The notes under the pieces are model-generated. The model was given only the letters and a program-made list of their open reading frames with translations. It did not search any database and was not told the DNA's origin. Positions 9,317 to 17,408 of a stretch of DNA of 64,000 nt are shown here, one piece after another. The position numbers and the translations under genes are program-made. The stretch covers positions 181,364 to 245,363 of the forward strand of contig JAEWAQ010000003.1 in the NCBI GenBank assembly GCA_023391635.1, read 5' to 3'. The DNA comes from Bacillota bacterium. GTDB taxonomy: Bacteria > Bacillota > Bacilli > Paenibacillales > Paenibacillaceae. Each line of letters starts with the position of its first letter. Within the stretch, counting starts at the first letter, position 1.

Positions 9317-10078
9317 ATGGAATGGGAATCCAAACGTTCGTCGTCGCCGCCGGCATATCTGGATGACAATGAGGTCAAGCGTCTGATCGCGCTTAGCCAA
9401 TCCGGCGATACGACGGCACGCGATACGCTCGTCAGCAGCAATATCAGGCTCGTATGGTCCGTCGTGCAGCGGTTCTCGAATCGTGGCTACGACAGCGACG
9501 ATCTGTTCCAGATCGGTTGTATCGGCCTGCTCAAATCGGTCGACAAGTTTGATTTATCTTATGACGTTAAATTTTCGACGTACGCTGTCCCGATGATTAT
9601 CGGGGAGATCCAGCGCTTTCTGCGGGACGATGGCACTTTGAAGGTTAGCCGATCGCTGAAAGAGATGGCGAACAAGGTTCGCAAGGTAAAGGATGAGCTC
9701 GCGAAACGGCTGGACCGCGCGGCGACAATCGGCGAGATCGCCGAGGAGCTCGGCGTGACGCCGGAAGAGATCGTGTTTGCCCAGGAAGCGAACAAGCCGC
9801 CGGCTTCGATCCACGAGACGGTGTTCGAGAACGACGGCGATCCCATTACGCTGATGGACCAGATCGCCGACGATACGCAGGAGCGCTGGTTCGACAAGCT
9901 GGCGCTGACCGAAGCGATCCAGGCATTGAGCGAGCGGGAGCGGCTGATCGTCTTCCTGCGCTACTTTCGCGACCAGACGCAATCCGAGGTCGCCAGTCGC
10001 CTCGGCATCTCGCAAGTGCAGGTCAGCCGACTGGAGAAGAAGATTCTGCAGAGCATCAAGGAGCAGATCGCTCAGTAA
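9317..10078 (+). CDS. sigF: RNA polymerase sporulation sigma factor SigF
   Basis: Forespore-specific sigma factor. Seen: 253 aa; region 2 with DDLFQIGCIGLLKSVDKFD and the core-binding/-10 motif FSTYAVPMIIGEIQRFLRDD; region 3 (KVRKVKDELAKRLDR...); region 4 helix-turn-helix QSEVASRLGISQVQVSRLEKKIL. Lies 22 nt after spoIIAB in the same operon. The spoVA genes that usually follow nearby are pushed 1.7 kb away by an accessory segment beginning at 10079. Confidence 0.97.
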   Translation: MEWESKRSSSPPAYLDDNEVKRLIALSQSGDTTARDTLVSSNIRLVWSVVQRFSNRGYDSDDLFQIGCIGLLKSVDKFDLSYDVKFSTYAVPMIIGEIQRFLRDDGTLKVSRSLKEMANKVRKVKDELAKRLDRAATIGEIAEELGVTPEEIVFAQEANKPPASIHETVFENDGDPITLMDQIADDTQERWFDKLALTEAIQALSERERLIVFLRYFRDQTQSEVASRLGISQVQVSRLEKKILQSIKEQIAQ

Positions 10079-10113
10079 AATGGCTTGTATGGCGGCTGGT
10101 TGGCGATATGTTT

Positions 10114-10595
10114 AACAGGGCGAAACCCGGTTGCAGCAACGTATCTCGCGGATGTGTGAGCCGTAGCCGGGCCAAACCCGGTTGCAGCATCGCATCTCGT
10201 GGGTGTTTGTGCCGTAACCCGATAAAACCCGGTTACAGTGCCGCATCTCGCGGATGTTTGTGCCGTAACCGGACAAAACCCGGTTGCAGCACCACCACTC
10301 GTTGATGTTTGTGACGTAACCGGGCAAAACCCGGTTGCAGCATCGCATCTCGTGGGTGTTTGTGCCGTAACCGGACAAAACCCGGTTGCAGCACCACCAC
10401 TCGTGGATGTTTGTGACGTAACCGGACAAAACCCGGTTGCAGCATAACACTCGTGGGTGTTTGTGCCGTAACCGGACAAAACCCGGTTGCAGCACCGCAA
10501 CTCGTGGATGAGCGAGCCGTAGCCGGGCCAAACCCGGTTGCAGCACCGTATCTCGCGGATGTTTGTGCCGTAACCCGATAAAACCATTGTTTGGA
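10114..10595 (+). repeat. Palindromic 51-bp tandem repeat, array A (about 9 units)
   Basis: Cores spaced exactly 51 bp apart (e.g. AAACCCGG at 10123 and 10174). The core is close to AACCGGACAAAACCCGGTT followed by GCAG and forms a 6-bp stem AACCGG/CCGGTT with a 7-nt loop. The 28-bp linker (..CATCGCATCTCGTGGGTGTTTGTGCCGT..) is similar in all units. The last unit is truncated (CCCGATAAAACC). Because 51 is divisible by 3, long repetitive open frames appear on both strands; they are by-products. Same family as arrays at 11464 and 59629. Confidence 0.9.
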
Positions 10596-10683
10596 GTATT
10601 TATTTTCAACATTTAAATGAAAAGCATTTACATTCAAATGGAGTAATGGTAAATAATAATTAAATGGATTCGATGTGAAGCAC

Positions 10684-10722
10684 ACGTCGTCACCCTTCTG
10701 GGAGACGGCGTATTTTCGTTTT
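10684..10722 (+). terminator. Strong rho-independent terminator just before the 10745 gene
   Basis: ACGTCGTCACCC (10684-10695) pairs with GGGAGACGGCGT (10700-10711), a 12-bp stem with one A-A mismatch and one G-U pair and a TTCT loop, followed by ATTTTCGTTTT. It ends about 10 nt before the ribosome site of the next gene, so it either ends transcripts from the sigF side or acts as an attenuator for that gene. Confidence 0.75.
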
Positions 10723-10744
10723 GATGGAATTTGGAGAGGTGGAT

Positions 10745-11413
10745 ATGAAAATTATGCATGAAGAAGAGTTCAATCGATTATTGGAAAAGCAAATTCGTTC
10801 TGCTTCTGGTCAAAGACTTGAAAGGCTCAAAAAAGATAAAACGGGTGAACGGAGGCTGTTTTGCGAAGTGTTGCGACCTGTTCTCTCCAATTTGGATGAT
10901 CTCATTCTAGAGTACGAGATGATGAGTATCATGGGGGTGAGGATTTATCTGGATATGTTTGTTCCTCGGTTTCAGTGGGCGCCGGAATGCTTAGGGTTCG
11001 TTCCTCATGCACAGAATATTTCACGAGAACGTTTTGACTTCGAACAAGTTAGAATACAAACGATGGCTGTTAATGGCATTAAATATATTCCATTCAGTTG
11101 GGATCAGTTGGATAAAAGGCCGGATCAGTGCCGAAGAGTCATGTTTGAGCTTCTCGGTAGATTCACTTCTAATAAAAGTAGTGCAACTTGGAAAATATCA
11201 ATATATGAAAGAGAAATAATCCGATACGCGCTATATTTGAACAAACCATTTAACTTGAAGGATGTATCCGACTGTACCGAGTTAAAAGAAGATGCATGCA
11301 GGAAATTACTGAGAAATCTAATGAGAAAGCAGTTGATAATGCCAATCGGGAAAGGGAAACATCGCTATCATTATTATGTTGTTGAACCTGACACGATTAA
11401 GTATTTCGGCTAA
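10745..11413 (+). CDS. Unknown protein, possible Vsr/DUF559-like nuclease fold plus C-terminal winged helix
   Basis: 222 aa, start ATG at 10745 after GGAGAGGTGG; in-frame ATG/TTG codons at 10724 and 10721 overlap the upstream terminator and are less likely. Residues 1-50 are charged helices. Residues 55-140 (RIYLDMF, PECLGFVPH, SRERFDFEQVRIQTMAVNGIKYIPFSW) recall the order of a very-short-patch-repair/DUF559 endonuclease core, with D70, E81 and H88 as candidate acidic or metal residues, but the usual E-x-D-G is ECLG, so activity is uncertain. Residues 160-222 look like a winged helix (LKDVSDCTELKEDACRKLL...). The gene is clearly more AT-rich than its neighbours and is flanked by repeat arrays A and B, suggesting horizontal origin or a link to the repeats. 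The fold is my reading from pattern, not from a search. Confidence 0.6.
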   Translation: MKIMHEEEFNRLLEKQIRSASGQRLERLKKDKTGERRLFCEVLRPVLSNLDDLILEYEMMSIMGVRIYLDMFVPRFQWAPECLGFVPHAQNISRERFDFEQVRIQTMAVNGIKYIPFSWDQLDKRPDQCRRVMFELLGRFTSNKSSATWKISIYEREIIRYALYLNKPFNLKDVSDCTELKEDACRKLLRNLMRKQLIMPIGKGKHRYHYYVVEPDTIKYFG

Positions 11414-11463
11414 TTGAGTCCTAGTAATTGGGTCAGACCAATGAGAACCGAAAGTGAGCTTTC

Positions 11464-11690
11464 AACTGGACAAGACCTGGTTAGAGAACAAAGAGCAGAG
11501 TGTCAGAGTGCATGAAACCGGGCAGAACCGGGTTAGAGCTCCGCGGTAAGAGGAACATTACGCCACAACCGGACAAAGCCGGGTTACAGCTCCGCGGTGA
11601 GAGGATCATGACGCCACAACCTGGAAAAACCAGGTTAGAGAAACCAAAGTTGCCGTTGGCGTACATAAAACTGAACAAACCCCAGCAAGC
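11464..11690 (+). repeat. Palindromic 51-bp tandem repeat, array B (about 5 units)
   Basis: Unit cores start at 11464, 11516, 11567, 11618 and 11669 (spacing 52, 51, 51, 51). Stems differ but stay paired: AACCGG/CCGG types at 11516 and 11567, AACCTGG/CCAGGTT at 11618 (perfect 7 bp), and CTG/CAG in the decayed unit at 11669. The linker (AGCTCCGCGGTGAGAGGATCA..) differs from that of array A. Paired changes point to selection on the hairpin. It fills most of the gap 11414-11781. Confidence 0.88.
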
Positions 11691-11744
11691 ACCGTTTTTC
11701 GCCGTTTTCCCAATCATCCGCGACTATCTCCGCCCAAATCAAAC

Positions 11745-11751
11745 CATACTA
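11745..11751 (+). promoter_or_regulatory. Sigma-G-type -10 element before spoVAA
   Basis: CATACTA at 11745-11751 fits the sigma-G -10 consensus (CATWHTA), and the spoVA operon is known as sigma-G-dependent. The matching -35 (near 11723-11729, GACTATC) is weak. The start would be about 10 nt before the ribosome site. Confidence 0.45.
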
Positions 11752-11781
11752 ACCTGAAACCCCGCGAAGGGGAGGATGCAC

Positions 11782-12429
11782 ATGGCACAACATTCGATTG
11801 TTTTATACGTCAGATTGCGCCGGAGGGTCGTCGTCCCGCCCTTGTCCGTCATTACGTTGGGCCAGGTGGCCAGGCTTGTGACGGACCTGAGCACAGAGCG
11901 GACGCTCAAGAACCTTCCGCTGCACCGGATTGGCCCGGAGGACGGGAGCATGATCGTCATCGACATGCTGCAGATCGTGCAATCCGTACATGCCGTTCAG
12001 CCCGAGTTGACGGTGGAGACGTTCGGCGAGCCGCACGTGCTGATCGAAATCAGTCCGCATACGGCGAACAAACCCCGTCCAATCGCGCTCATTCTTGCTT
12101 GGCTGCTGCTTTTTTTCGGATCCGGCATGGCGATGATGAATTTCCACGCGGACGTCAACATGCCGCAGGTGCAGCGCCGCATTACGGAACTCGTCACGGG
12201 GCGCCAGACAAGCCATCCTTGGCTTTTCCAGATTCCTTACTCGCTCGGCGTCGGACTCGGCATGCTGCTGTTCTTCAACCGGCTGCTGCGCAAGCGCAGG
12301 AGCGATGAGCCGAATCCGCTCGAAGTCGAAATGTTCATGTACCAGGAGAACGTCAACCATTACGTCATAACGGAAGAATACCGCAAAAAACATGATCAGG
12401 AGGAAGGAGGGAAGATGCGGGGTGACTGA
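11782..12429 (+). CDS. spoVAA: Stage V sporulation protein AA
   Basis: Spore protein involved in dipicolinic acid movement during sporulation and germination. Seen: 215 aa; a soluble N-terminal domain (about 1-95, starting AQHSIVLYVRLRRR) and two hydrophobic segments, about 99-118 (PIALILAWLLLFFGSGMAMM) and 150-170. ATG at 11782 is 6 nt after GGGGAGG; the ATG at 11776 touches the ribosome site. The end overlaps the start of spoVAB by 8 nt. Confidence 0.9.
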   Translation: MAQHSIVLYVRLRRRVVVPPLSVITLGQVARLVTDLSTERTLKNLPLHRIGPEDGSMIVIDMLQIVQSVHAVQPELTVETFGEPHVLIEISPHTANKPRPIALILAWLLLFFGSGMAMMNFHADVNMPQVQRRITELVTGRQTSHPWLFQIPYSLGVGLGMLLFFNRLLRKRRSDEPNPLEVEMFMYQENVNHYVITEEYRKKHDQEEGGKMRGD

Positions 12430-12916
12430 GGGACTTGCGCTTGTCGTCGACTCTATCGGCGGTATTGTCGCGACAATCCCCGCAAGAAGCTGGGCGATGG
12501 ATAGGCTGTCGGATTTGCTGCTCGCCATTATCGGTCTGGCCGGGGGATTCTCCGTCGGCAGCGCGTTCGTCGCGCTCCTCATCGTTCTGGACCTGATCCC
12601 CAGACTAGTCCAGTTGACCAGGGCGCACCGGCGTTCCTGGCTGTTCGAATCGGCCCTCTTGACCGGCGCCTTGTACTGGATCTGTGCGGACCAATTCCGC
12701 TGGATACTCGGTTGGCCGCCTGCAGCATTGCTCGTTCCTTCAATATTCCAAGGCGTCTTTGTCGGCATGTTCGCCGCCGCGCTGACGGAAGTGCTGAACG
12801 TGCTGCCGATCATCGCCAAGCGGCTGCGGCTGAAGCCTTATTTGTTCCCGCTCCTTATCGCCATGATGCTGGGCAAAGTCGCCGGCTCCCTGGTGGAATG
12901 GCTATGGCTTGATTAA
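12422..12916 (+). CDS. spoVAB: Stage V sporulation protein AB
   Basis: Integral membrane protein of the spoVA set. Seen: conserved core LLLAIIGLAGGFSVGSAFVALLIVLDLIPRL and three or four further hydrophobic helices. I chose the GTG at 12422, 9 nt after AAGGAGGG, giving 164 aa; an ATG at 12497 (MDRLSDLL) lines up better with the shorter B. subtilis protein but lacks a ribosome site. Overlaps spoVAA. Confidence 0.87.
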   Translation: MTEGLALVVDSIGGIVATIPARSWAMDRLSDLLLAIIGLAGGFSVGSAFVALLIVLDLIPRLVQLTRAHRRSWLFESALLTGALYWICADQFRWILGWPPAALLVPSIFQGVFVGMFAAALTEVLNVLPIIAKRLRLKPYLFPLLIAMMLGKVAGSLVEWLWLD

Positions 12917-12936
12917 AAAGACAGGAGGCAACGAGA

Positions 12937-14556
12937 TTGGAGACTGATACAACCGTACATGGTAGCATGGACTTGCCCGTTGGCGTCGATTGGGATCACT
13001 TGCCGGATGGCCGACCGAAGGACGATAATCGGTCAAACGACGATCGCCAGGATCAGACGCGGCATTCCGGCCACCGGTTCGAACAGCAAAATTCAGACGG
13101 ACAGGATCGCATACCGGCAAGGCTGGATCAGTGGAAAGCGAAGCTCGAACGCGAACTCAGCCTCGACAAAAGCTTCGATGTGCAGGTTAGGGAAATGCCG
13201 TTCGGAGAGCATCGCATTGCCTTTCTATTCCTCAGCGTGTTCATGAAGGACGCGACGATGGTCGATGTACTCAAACAGATCTCCTGGCTGGATCCCGCGA
13301 CGCTCAGCCATGAAGCGATGGAATCGTATTTGACGCAATACGTGCCTGCCATGCAGGTAAAAAAAACGGAATCGTTCAACGAGATGCTCGGCCAAGTACT
13401 GATGGGCGATACGGCGTTCTATATCGACGGTCAGTCGGCTGTCTTGATGATCGACGCCAAGCAATTTCCCGCCCGCAATCCCGAACAGCCTGCGCTGGAG
13501 AAGGTCGTCCGCGGCAGCAAGGACGGCTTCACCGAGACGCTGCTCATGAACGTCGGACTCGTGCGCAGAAGGCTGCGCGACGGGCAAGCCAGGTTCGAGA
13601 TGATGAAAGTAGGCGAGCGCACCCAGACCGATGTGTGCATCGGCTATCTTGCAGACATTGCGAACCCCAAGCTCGTCGAATCGGTGCGGGACAAGATCAA
13701 GAAGGTAAAGATCGATGGCATCCCCCTCGCGGACAAGCAATTGGAAGAAATGATGCTGAACAAAAACTGGAGCCCGTTTCCGCTCGTTCGCTATACGGAA
13801 CGCCCCGATGTCGTGTCGGCACAATTGCTTGACGGGTCGGTCGCGATTTTGACGGATACGTCCCCCAGCGCGATGCTGCTGCCTACTACAGTGTTCGATC
13901 TCGTGCAGCATGCGGAGGAAAGCCGGGAAAATCCGTTCATGGGCACTTATTTGCGCTGGGTCCGGTTTATCGGCATTCTCGCGTCGATGTTCCTGCTGCC
14001 CATCTGGTATATGTACGCGCAAAATCCGGCTTTGCGGCCGGGTTGGCTCTGGTTTGTCGGCGCGCACCAGACGGGCGAGTTGCCGCTTATCCTGCAATTC
14101 GTCATTGCGGAGATCGGCGTCGACATGATCCGGTTGGCGGCGATTCATACACCGGCTCCGCTCGTGACGGCGATGACGCTGCTGTCCGCGATTCTCATCG
14201 GCGACATCGCGGTCAAGACGGGCCTGTTCATCAACGAGGTCATCCTGTACATGTCCGTCTCCGCGATCGGCATGTTCGCGACGCCCAGCTATGAGCTCGG
14301 ACTGGCCAACCGGATCGTCAGGCTCGGCCTGCTCGTGGCGGTGTTCCTGTTCAAGGCGCCGGGACTTATTGTCGGCATGACGCTGCTTGTCGTCATGCTC
14401 GCGCTGGAGCGCTCCTTCAACACGCCGTATTTGTGGCCACTCATTCCGTTCAACGGTCCTGCGCTGCTGTCGGTGCTGCTGCGGCGGCCCATGCCGTCCA
14501 ACAAGATGCGCCCGTCTTTGAATCGTCCGCTGAAGAGCCGCAAGCAACCGACATGA
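12937..14556 (+). CDS. spoVAF: Stage V sporulation protein AF (GerA family)
   Basis: GerAA-like inner-membrane spore protein thought to modulate germination signalling. Seen: 539 aa; a soluble N-terminal region with KTESFNEMLGQVLMGDTAFYIDG and VVRGSKDGFTETLLMNVGLVRRRL, the diagnostic GerA-family segment; then about five membrane helices (residues 345-500) with the GELPLILQFVIAEIGVDMIRLAA signature; and a basic tail. A TTG start 9 nt after AGGAGG is used. It follows spoVAB by 20 nt: spoVAC, spoVAD and spoVAE, which lie between these genes in B. subtilis, are absent here. Confidence 0.88.
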   Translation: METDTTVHGSMDLPVGVDWDHLPDGRPKDDNRSNDDRQDQTRHSGHRFEQQNSDGQDRIPARLDQWKAKLERELSLDKSFDVQVREMPFGEHRIAFLFLSVFMKDATMVDVLKQISWLDPATLSHEAMESYLTQYVPAMQVKKTESFNEMLGQVLMGDTAFYIDGQSAVLMIDAKQFPARNPEQPALEKVVRGSKDGFTETLLMNVGLVRRRLRDGQARFEMMKVGERTQTDVCIGYLADIANPKLVESVRDKIKKVKIDGIPLADKQLEEMMLNKNWSPFPLVRYTERPDVVSAQLLDGSVAILTDTSPSAMLLPTTVFDLVQHAEESRENPFMGTYLRWVRFIGILASMFLLPIWYMYAQNPALRPGWLWFVGAHQTGELPLILQFVIAEIGVDMIRLAAIHTPAPLVTAMTLLSAILIGDIAVKTGLFINEVILYMSVSAIGMFATPSYELGLANRIVRLGLLVAVFLFKAPGLIVGMTLLVVMLALERSFNTPYLWPLIPFNGPALLSVLLRRPMPSNKMRPSLNRPLKSRKQPT

Positions 14557-14689
14557 TTCGCCGTGATGCGGACAAGTGCAAATGATGCGGCAAATCGTCC
14601 ATTTTCCTGAACGTGGATTTCCGCTATACTCGGAGTATTAGGGATCGCATTATGCTAAGATGCCGAATCCAGGTAAAGGGGACAATTCG

Positions 14690-16021
14690 ATGTTTCTGCA
14701 CGGAACGAGCCGCATTAACGATCAAGGACATCTGGAAATCGGAGGCTGCGACACCGTCGATCTGGCGCGCCGATTCGGGACGCCGCTGTATATCGTAGAC
14801 GAAGCGCTGGTCAGGCAGCGGGCGCGGGAATTCACCGAAGCGTTCCGTCGTACGGGGTTGCGTTATCAGGTCGCCTATGCGTCCAAGGCGTTTTGCGTCA
14901 TGGCCATGTGCCGGCTCGCGGAAGAAGAAGGGCTGAGCCTGGATGTCGTGTCCGACGGAGAGTTGTACACGGCGCTGCAGGCCGGATTCCCGGCAGAGCG
15001 CATTCACTTCCACGGCAATAATAAGACGCCGGATGAAATCGCCATGGCGCTGGATGCGAATATCGGCTGCTACGTTGTCGACAATTTCGTCGAGATGACG
15101 CTGCTGAACGCAATGGCGGGAGAGCGGGGCAAGCGGGTGAACGTTCTGCTTCGCATCACGCCCGGCGTCGAGGCGCACACGCACGAATATATTTCCACCG
15201 GACAGCAGGATTCCAAATTCGGCTTCGATCTGGGTAACGGTACGGCTTTCCGCGCGGTCGAACAGGCTTTGGCCCAGCCGAATCTGAGGCTGCTCGGCGT
15301 GCACTCCCATATTGGGTCGCAAATTTTCGAAGTTGAAGGGTTTCGCATGGCTGTGGAGAAAGTCGCGGCGTTTGCGATCGACGTGCGTGCCAAGCTTGAA
15401 GCGACGTTCGCGGTCGTCAACCTCGGCGGCGGCTTCGGCATTCGCTACGTCGAGGCCGACAAGCCTTTGCCAGTGGGCGAATACGTGGAGACGATCGCTG
15501 GCACGATCAAGACCGCCTGCGAGGCGGCCGATTATCCGCTGCCGGAAATTTGGATCGAGCCCGGCCGCAGCATGGTTGGCGATGCAGGGACGACGCTATA
15601 CACGGTCGGAACGAACAAGGAAATTCCCGGCGTCCGCAAATATATCGCGGTCGACGGCGGGATGACCGACAATCCGCGTCCGGCGCTGTACGATTCCAAG
15701 TACGAGGCGGTGCTGGCCAACCGGGCGAATGAGACTCAGGCGGAAGTCGTTTCTGTGGCAGGCAAAGCCTGCGAGAGCGGAGACATGCTGATTTGGGACC
15801 TTAAGCTGCCTCCCGCGAAGCCGGGCGATCTGCTCGCCGTGTTCAGCACGGGGGCCTACAACTATGCGATGGCGAGCAATTACAACCGAATCCGCCGACC
15901 TGCCGTAGTGTTCGTCTGCGAGGGGCAGGCCGACCTCGTCGTGGCCAGGGAATCGCATGAAGATATCGCTCGCAACGACTTGATTCCCGAGCGTTTGCGC
16001 AAAGTGACCGTTTCACGTTAG
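14690..16021 (+). CDS. lysA: Diaminopimelate decarboxylase
   Basis: PLP enzyme that makes L-lysine from meso-diaminopimelate, the last lysine step. Seen: 443 aa; PLP Lys66 in VAYASKAF; GGGFGI; the phosphate-binding segment EPGRSMVGDAGT; CESGDML with the active-site Cys; and the C-terminal GAYNYAMASNYN. ATG at 14690 is 7 nt after AAAGGGGA; the in-frame ATG at 14660 would add ten poor residues. It follows spoVAF as in B. subtilis. Confidence 0.96.
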   Translation: MFLHGTSRINDQGHLEIGGCDTVDLARRFGTPLYIVDEALVRQRAREFTEAFRRTGLRYQVAYASKAFCVMAMCRLAEEEGLSLDVVSDGELYTALQAGFPAERIHFHGNNKTPDEIAMALDANIGCYVVDNFVEMTLLNAMAGERGKRVNVLLRITPGVEAHTHEYISTGQQDSKFGFDLGNGTAFRAVEQALAQPNLRLLGVHSHIGSQIFEVEGFRMAVEKVAAFAIDVRAKLEATFAVVNLGGGFGIRYVEADKPLPVGEYVETIAGTIKTACEAADYPLPEIWIEPGRSMVGDAGTTLYTVGTNKEIPGVRKYIAVDGGMTDNPRPALYDSKYEAVLANRANETQAEVVSVAGKACESGDMLIWDLKLPPAKPGDLLAVFSTGAYNYAMASNYNRIRRPAVVFVCEGQADLVVARESHEDIARNDLIPERLRKVTVSR

Positions 16022-16043
16022 AATGAATAACAGCAGACAAGCG

Positions 16044-16070
16044 AAGCGGGCCTTGCGCCCGCTTGTTTCT
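16044..16070 (+). terminator. lysA terminator
   Basis: AAGCGGGC (16044-16051) pairs perfectly with GCCCGCTT (16057-16064), 5-nt loop, followed by GTTTCTT. It sits 23 nt after the lysA stop. Confidence 0.85.
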
Positions 16071-16101
16071 TGCCGATTATCGAAAGGGGAGTGCCCATAA
16101 C

Positions 16102-16527
16102 ATGAGCAAACAAGCAGTCATTACGATGGAAAACGGCGAGGAGATCAAGTTGGAGCTGTTCGACCAGGATGCGCCGAATACGGTAGCCAACTTCGAGAAG
16201 CTGGCCAACTCCGGATTTTACGACGGCATCGTATTCCACCGGATCATCCCGGGGTTCGTCGCCCAAGGCGGCTGCCCGAACGGCAACGGTACCGGCGGTC
16301 CCGGCTACGAGATCGATTGCGAGATCAACCCGAACAAGCACGAGCGGGGCGCGCTGGCAATGGCGCATCGCGGACCGAATACCGGCGGCAGCCAGTTCTA
16401 CATCGTCTATGCGCCGCAGCCGCACCTGGACGGCGTGCATACCGTATTCGGCAAAGTCGTATCCGGCATGGAGCATGTCGACGCCTTCCGTGGCCGCGAC
16501 AAGATGGCGAGCATTCGCGTAAGCTGA
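16102..16527 (+). CDS. ppiB: Peptidyl-prolyl cis-trans isomerase, cyclophilin type
   Basis: Cytosolic cyclophilin that isomerises X-Pro bonds. Seen: 141 aa with FHRIIPGFVAQGG (catalytic Arg), GPGYEI, ALAMAHRGPNTGGSQFYIV and VFGKVVSGME. ATG at 16102 is preceded by AAAGGGGAG; a longer reading from 16063 would run through the lysA terminator and is rejected. Short for the family but all core motifs are present. Confidence 0.94.
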   Translation: MSKQAVITMENGEEIKLELFDQDAPNTVANFEKLANSGFYDGIVFHRIIPGFVAQGGCPNGNGTGGPGYEIDCEINPNKHERGALAMAHRGPNTGGSQFYIVYAPQPHLDGVHTVFGKVVSGMEHVDAFRGRDKMASIRVS

Positions 16528-16556
16528 GCGCGTGCCCGGCAAGCATATGACTAGCA

Positions 16557-16618
16557 ATGCACCAGGGCCGATCGTCTCCATTACCCGCGAGGGTGTGTGG
16601 CGATCGGCCCTGGTGCAT
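16557..16618 (+). repeat. Perfect 18-bp inverted repeat after ppiB
   Basis: ATGCACCAGGGCCGATCG (16557-16574) is repeated in perfect inversion at 16601-16618 with a 26-nt loop. It starts 29 nt after the ppiB stop. There is no T-run, so it is not a classical terminator; it could end transcription in either direction, stabilise the mRNA 3' end or be a small insertion. Confidence 0.85.
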
Positions 16619-16680
16619 AGCCAATCCCGCCACTATGACACTGTCCGTACCATCTGCGCTCGCTGTCCCGCCACATCCGC

Positions 16681-16910
16681 CATTAAGCGAAGGTGCGAAG
16701 TCCGGTGTGACAGGTCAATCGCTTACGAGATAGCCCCAGGCGGAGTTGTGGCGAAAATCGCCATAATTCCAGCAACCCGCCGCGTCCCAGGTAGAGTTGT
16801 GGCGATAGGTAATAATCCTCCCTCTTTAGCAGGAATTCCGTATGCTCGATTAAATAGGATGCTGATCTTGTCCCGATTCGTAAGCGTTTACCCTGTCCGG
16901 TGTGACATCC
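16681..16910 (+). repeat. Mixed small repeats upstream of the rib promoter
   Basis: The 340-nt gap between the ppiB hairpin and the FMN riboswitch holds no credible gene. It has a 13-bp direct repeat GTCCGGTGTGACA (16700-16712 and 16895-16907), a 9-bp inverted pair CGCTTACGA/TCGTAAGCG (16720-16728, 16878-16886), a small hairpin GGCGA-AAA-TCGCC and an AGAGTTGTGGCGA-type duplication near 16745 and 16795. The nested order suggests a decayed palindromic element. Confidence 0.55.
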
Positions 16911-16914
16911 GACC

Positions 16915-16943
16915 TTGCATTTTTCCAGTCGCGGTGGTAAACT
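16915..16943 (+). promoter_or_regulatory. Candidate promoter of the rib operon
   Basis: TTGCAT (16915-16920), 17-bp spacer, TAAACT (16938-16943), ending about 16 nt before the FMN riboswitch. The hexamers are imperfect; position is the main support. Confidence 0.45.
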
Positions 16944-16959
16944 TTCTCTCAATCAGCTT

Positions 16960-17153
16960 TCCTTCGGGGCGGGGCGCAATTCCCCACCGGCGGTGATCGG
17001 CGTTAGAGGTGCTTCGGGCGCAAGGTTTACCTTGAAGCTCGCAGGCATGCCTCGCGTCGTCAGTCCGTGACCCGGCTCGCAAGCATTCGCTTGCTTGACG
17101 GTGGACCTGGTGCAACTCCGGGACCGACAGTAATAGTCTGGATGGGAGAAGGA
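16960..17153 (+). ncRNA. FMN riboswitch (RFN element)
   Basis: Conserved blocks in order: CTTCGGGGCGGGGCGCAATT, CCCCACCGGCGGTGAT, a central AGTCCGTGACCCG region, GACGGTGGACCTGGTGCAA, CCGGGACCGACAGT and GTCTGGATGGGAGAAGG. This is the classic FMN aptamer. Bound FMN lowers expression of riboflavin genes. It precedes ribD by about 300 nt, with a terminator at 17380 as likely expression platform. Confidence 0.95.
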
Positions 17154-17379
17154 AGCGCAGCGCGGCCACCCGCGTTGGGATAATGGACTTAATGGTGTTC
17201 GCTCTTTATGCTGAAAGTGGAAGGATGCTATTATTTGTTCCTTTTTTCACAATCGGCTCAATCCGACACCGTTTGATCGCGCGTTTCCGCATTTGTCTTA
17301 CCATGGACGGATGTTGGTTCGCGTCGTTCAAGTCCGTTCATCTCATGCGGAGGATCGGTCTGTTTATTGCTGTGTTTCG

Positions 17380-17408
17380 CCCCCGGAGATGGCTGCCGGG
17401 GGTTTATT
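17380..17408 (+). terminator. Riboswitch-controlled terminator upstream of ribD
   Basis: CCCCCGG (17380-17386) pairs with CCGGGGG (17396-17402), then TTTATT. A 12-bp direct repeat GTTTATTGCTGT occurs on both sides of the hairpin (about 17362 and 17402), which could take part in the alternative fold. The stretch 17154-17379 otherwise holds only a non-credible 89-codon open frame without a ribosome site. Confidence 0.75.

Noticed and set aside
10114..10595. CRISPR array
   Set aside because: Repeats of about 23 bp with 28-bp gaps look CRISPR-like in size, but the gaps are near-identical within each array, the core varies, and no cas gene is near.
10072..10685. Repetitive proteins of 150-171 residues on the minus strand and 65-69 residues on the plus strand
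   Set aside because: The 51-bp unit is divisible by three, so all frames stay open through the array; no ribosome site and no known domain.
13225..14547. 440-codon minus-strand frame
   Set aside because: Antisense to spoVAF; Arg/His/Gln-rich composition is typical of the reverse frame of a GC-rich gene.
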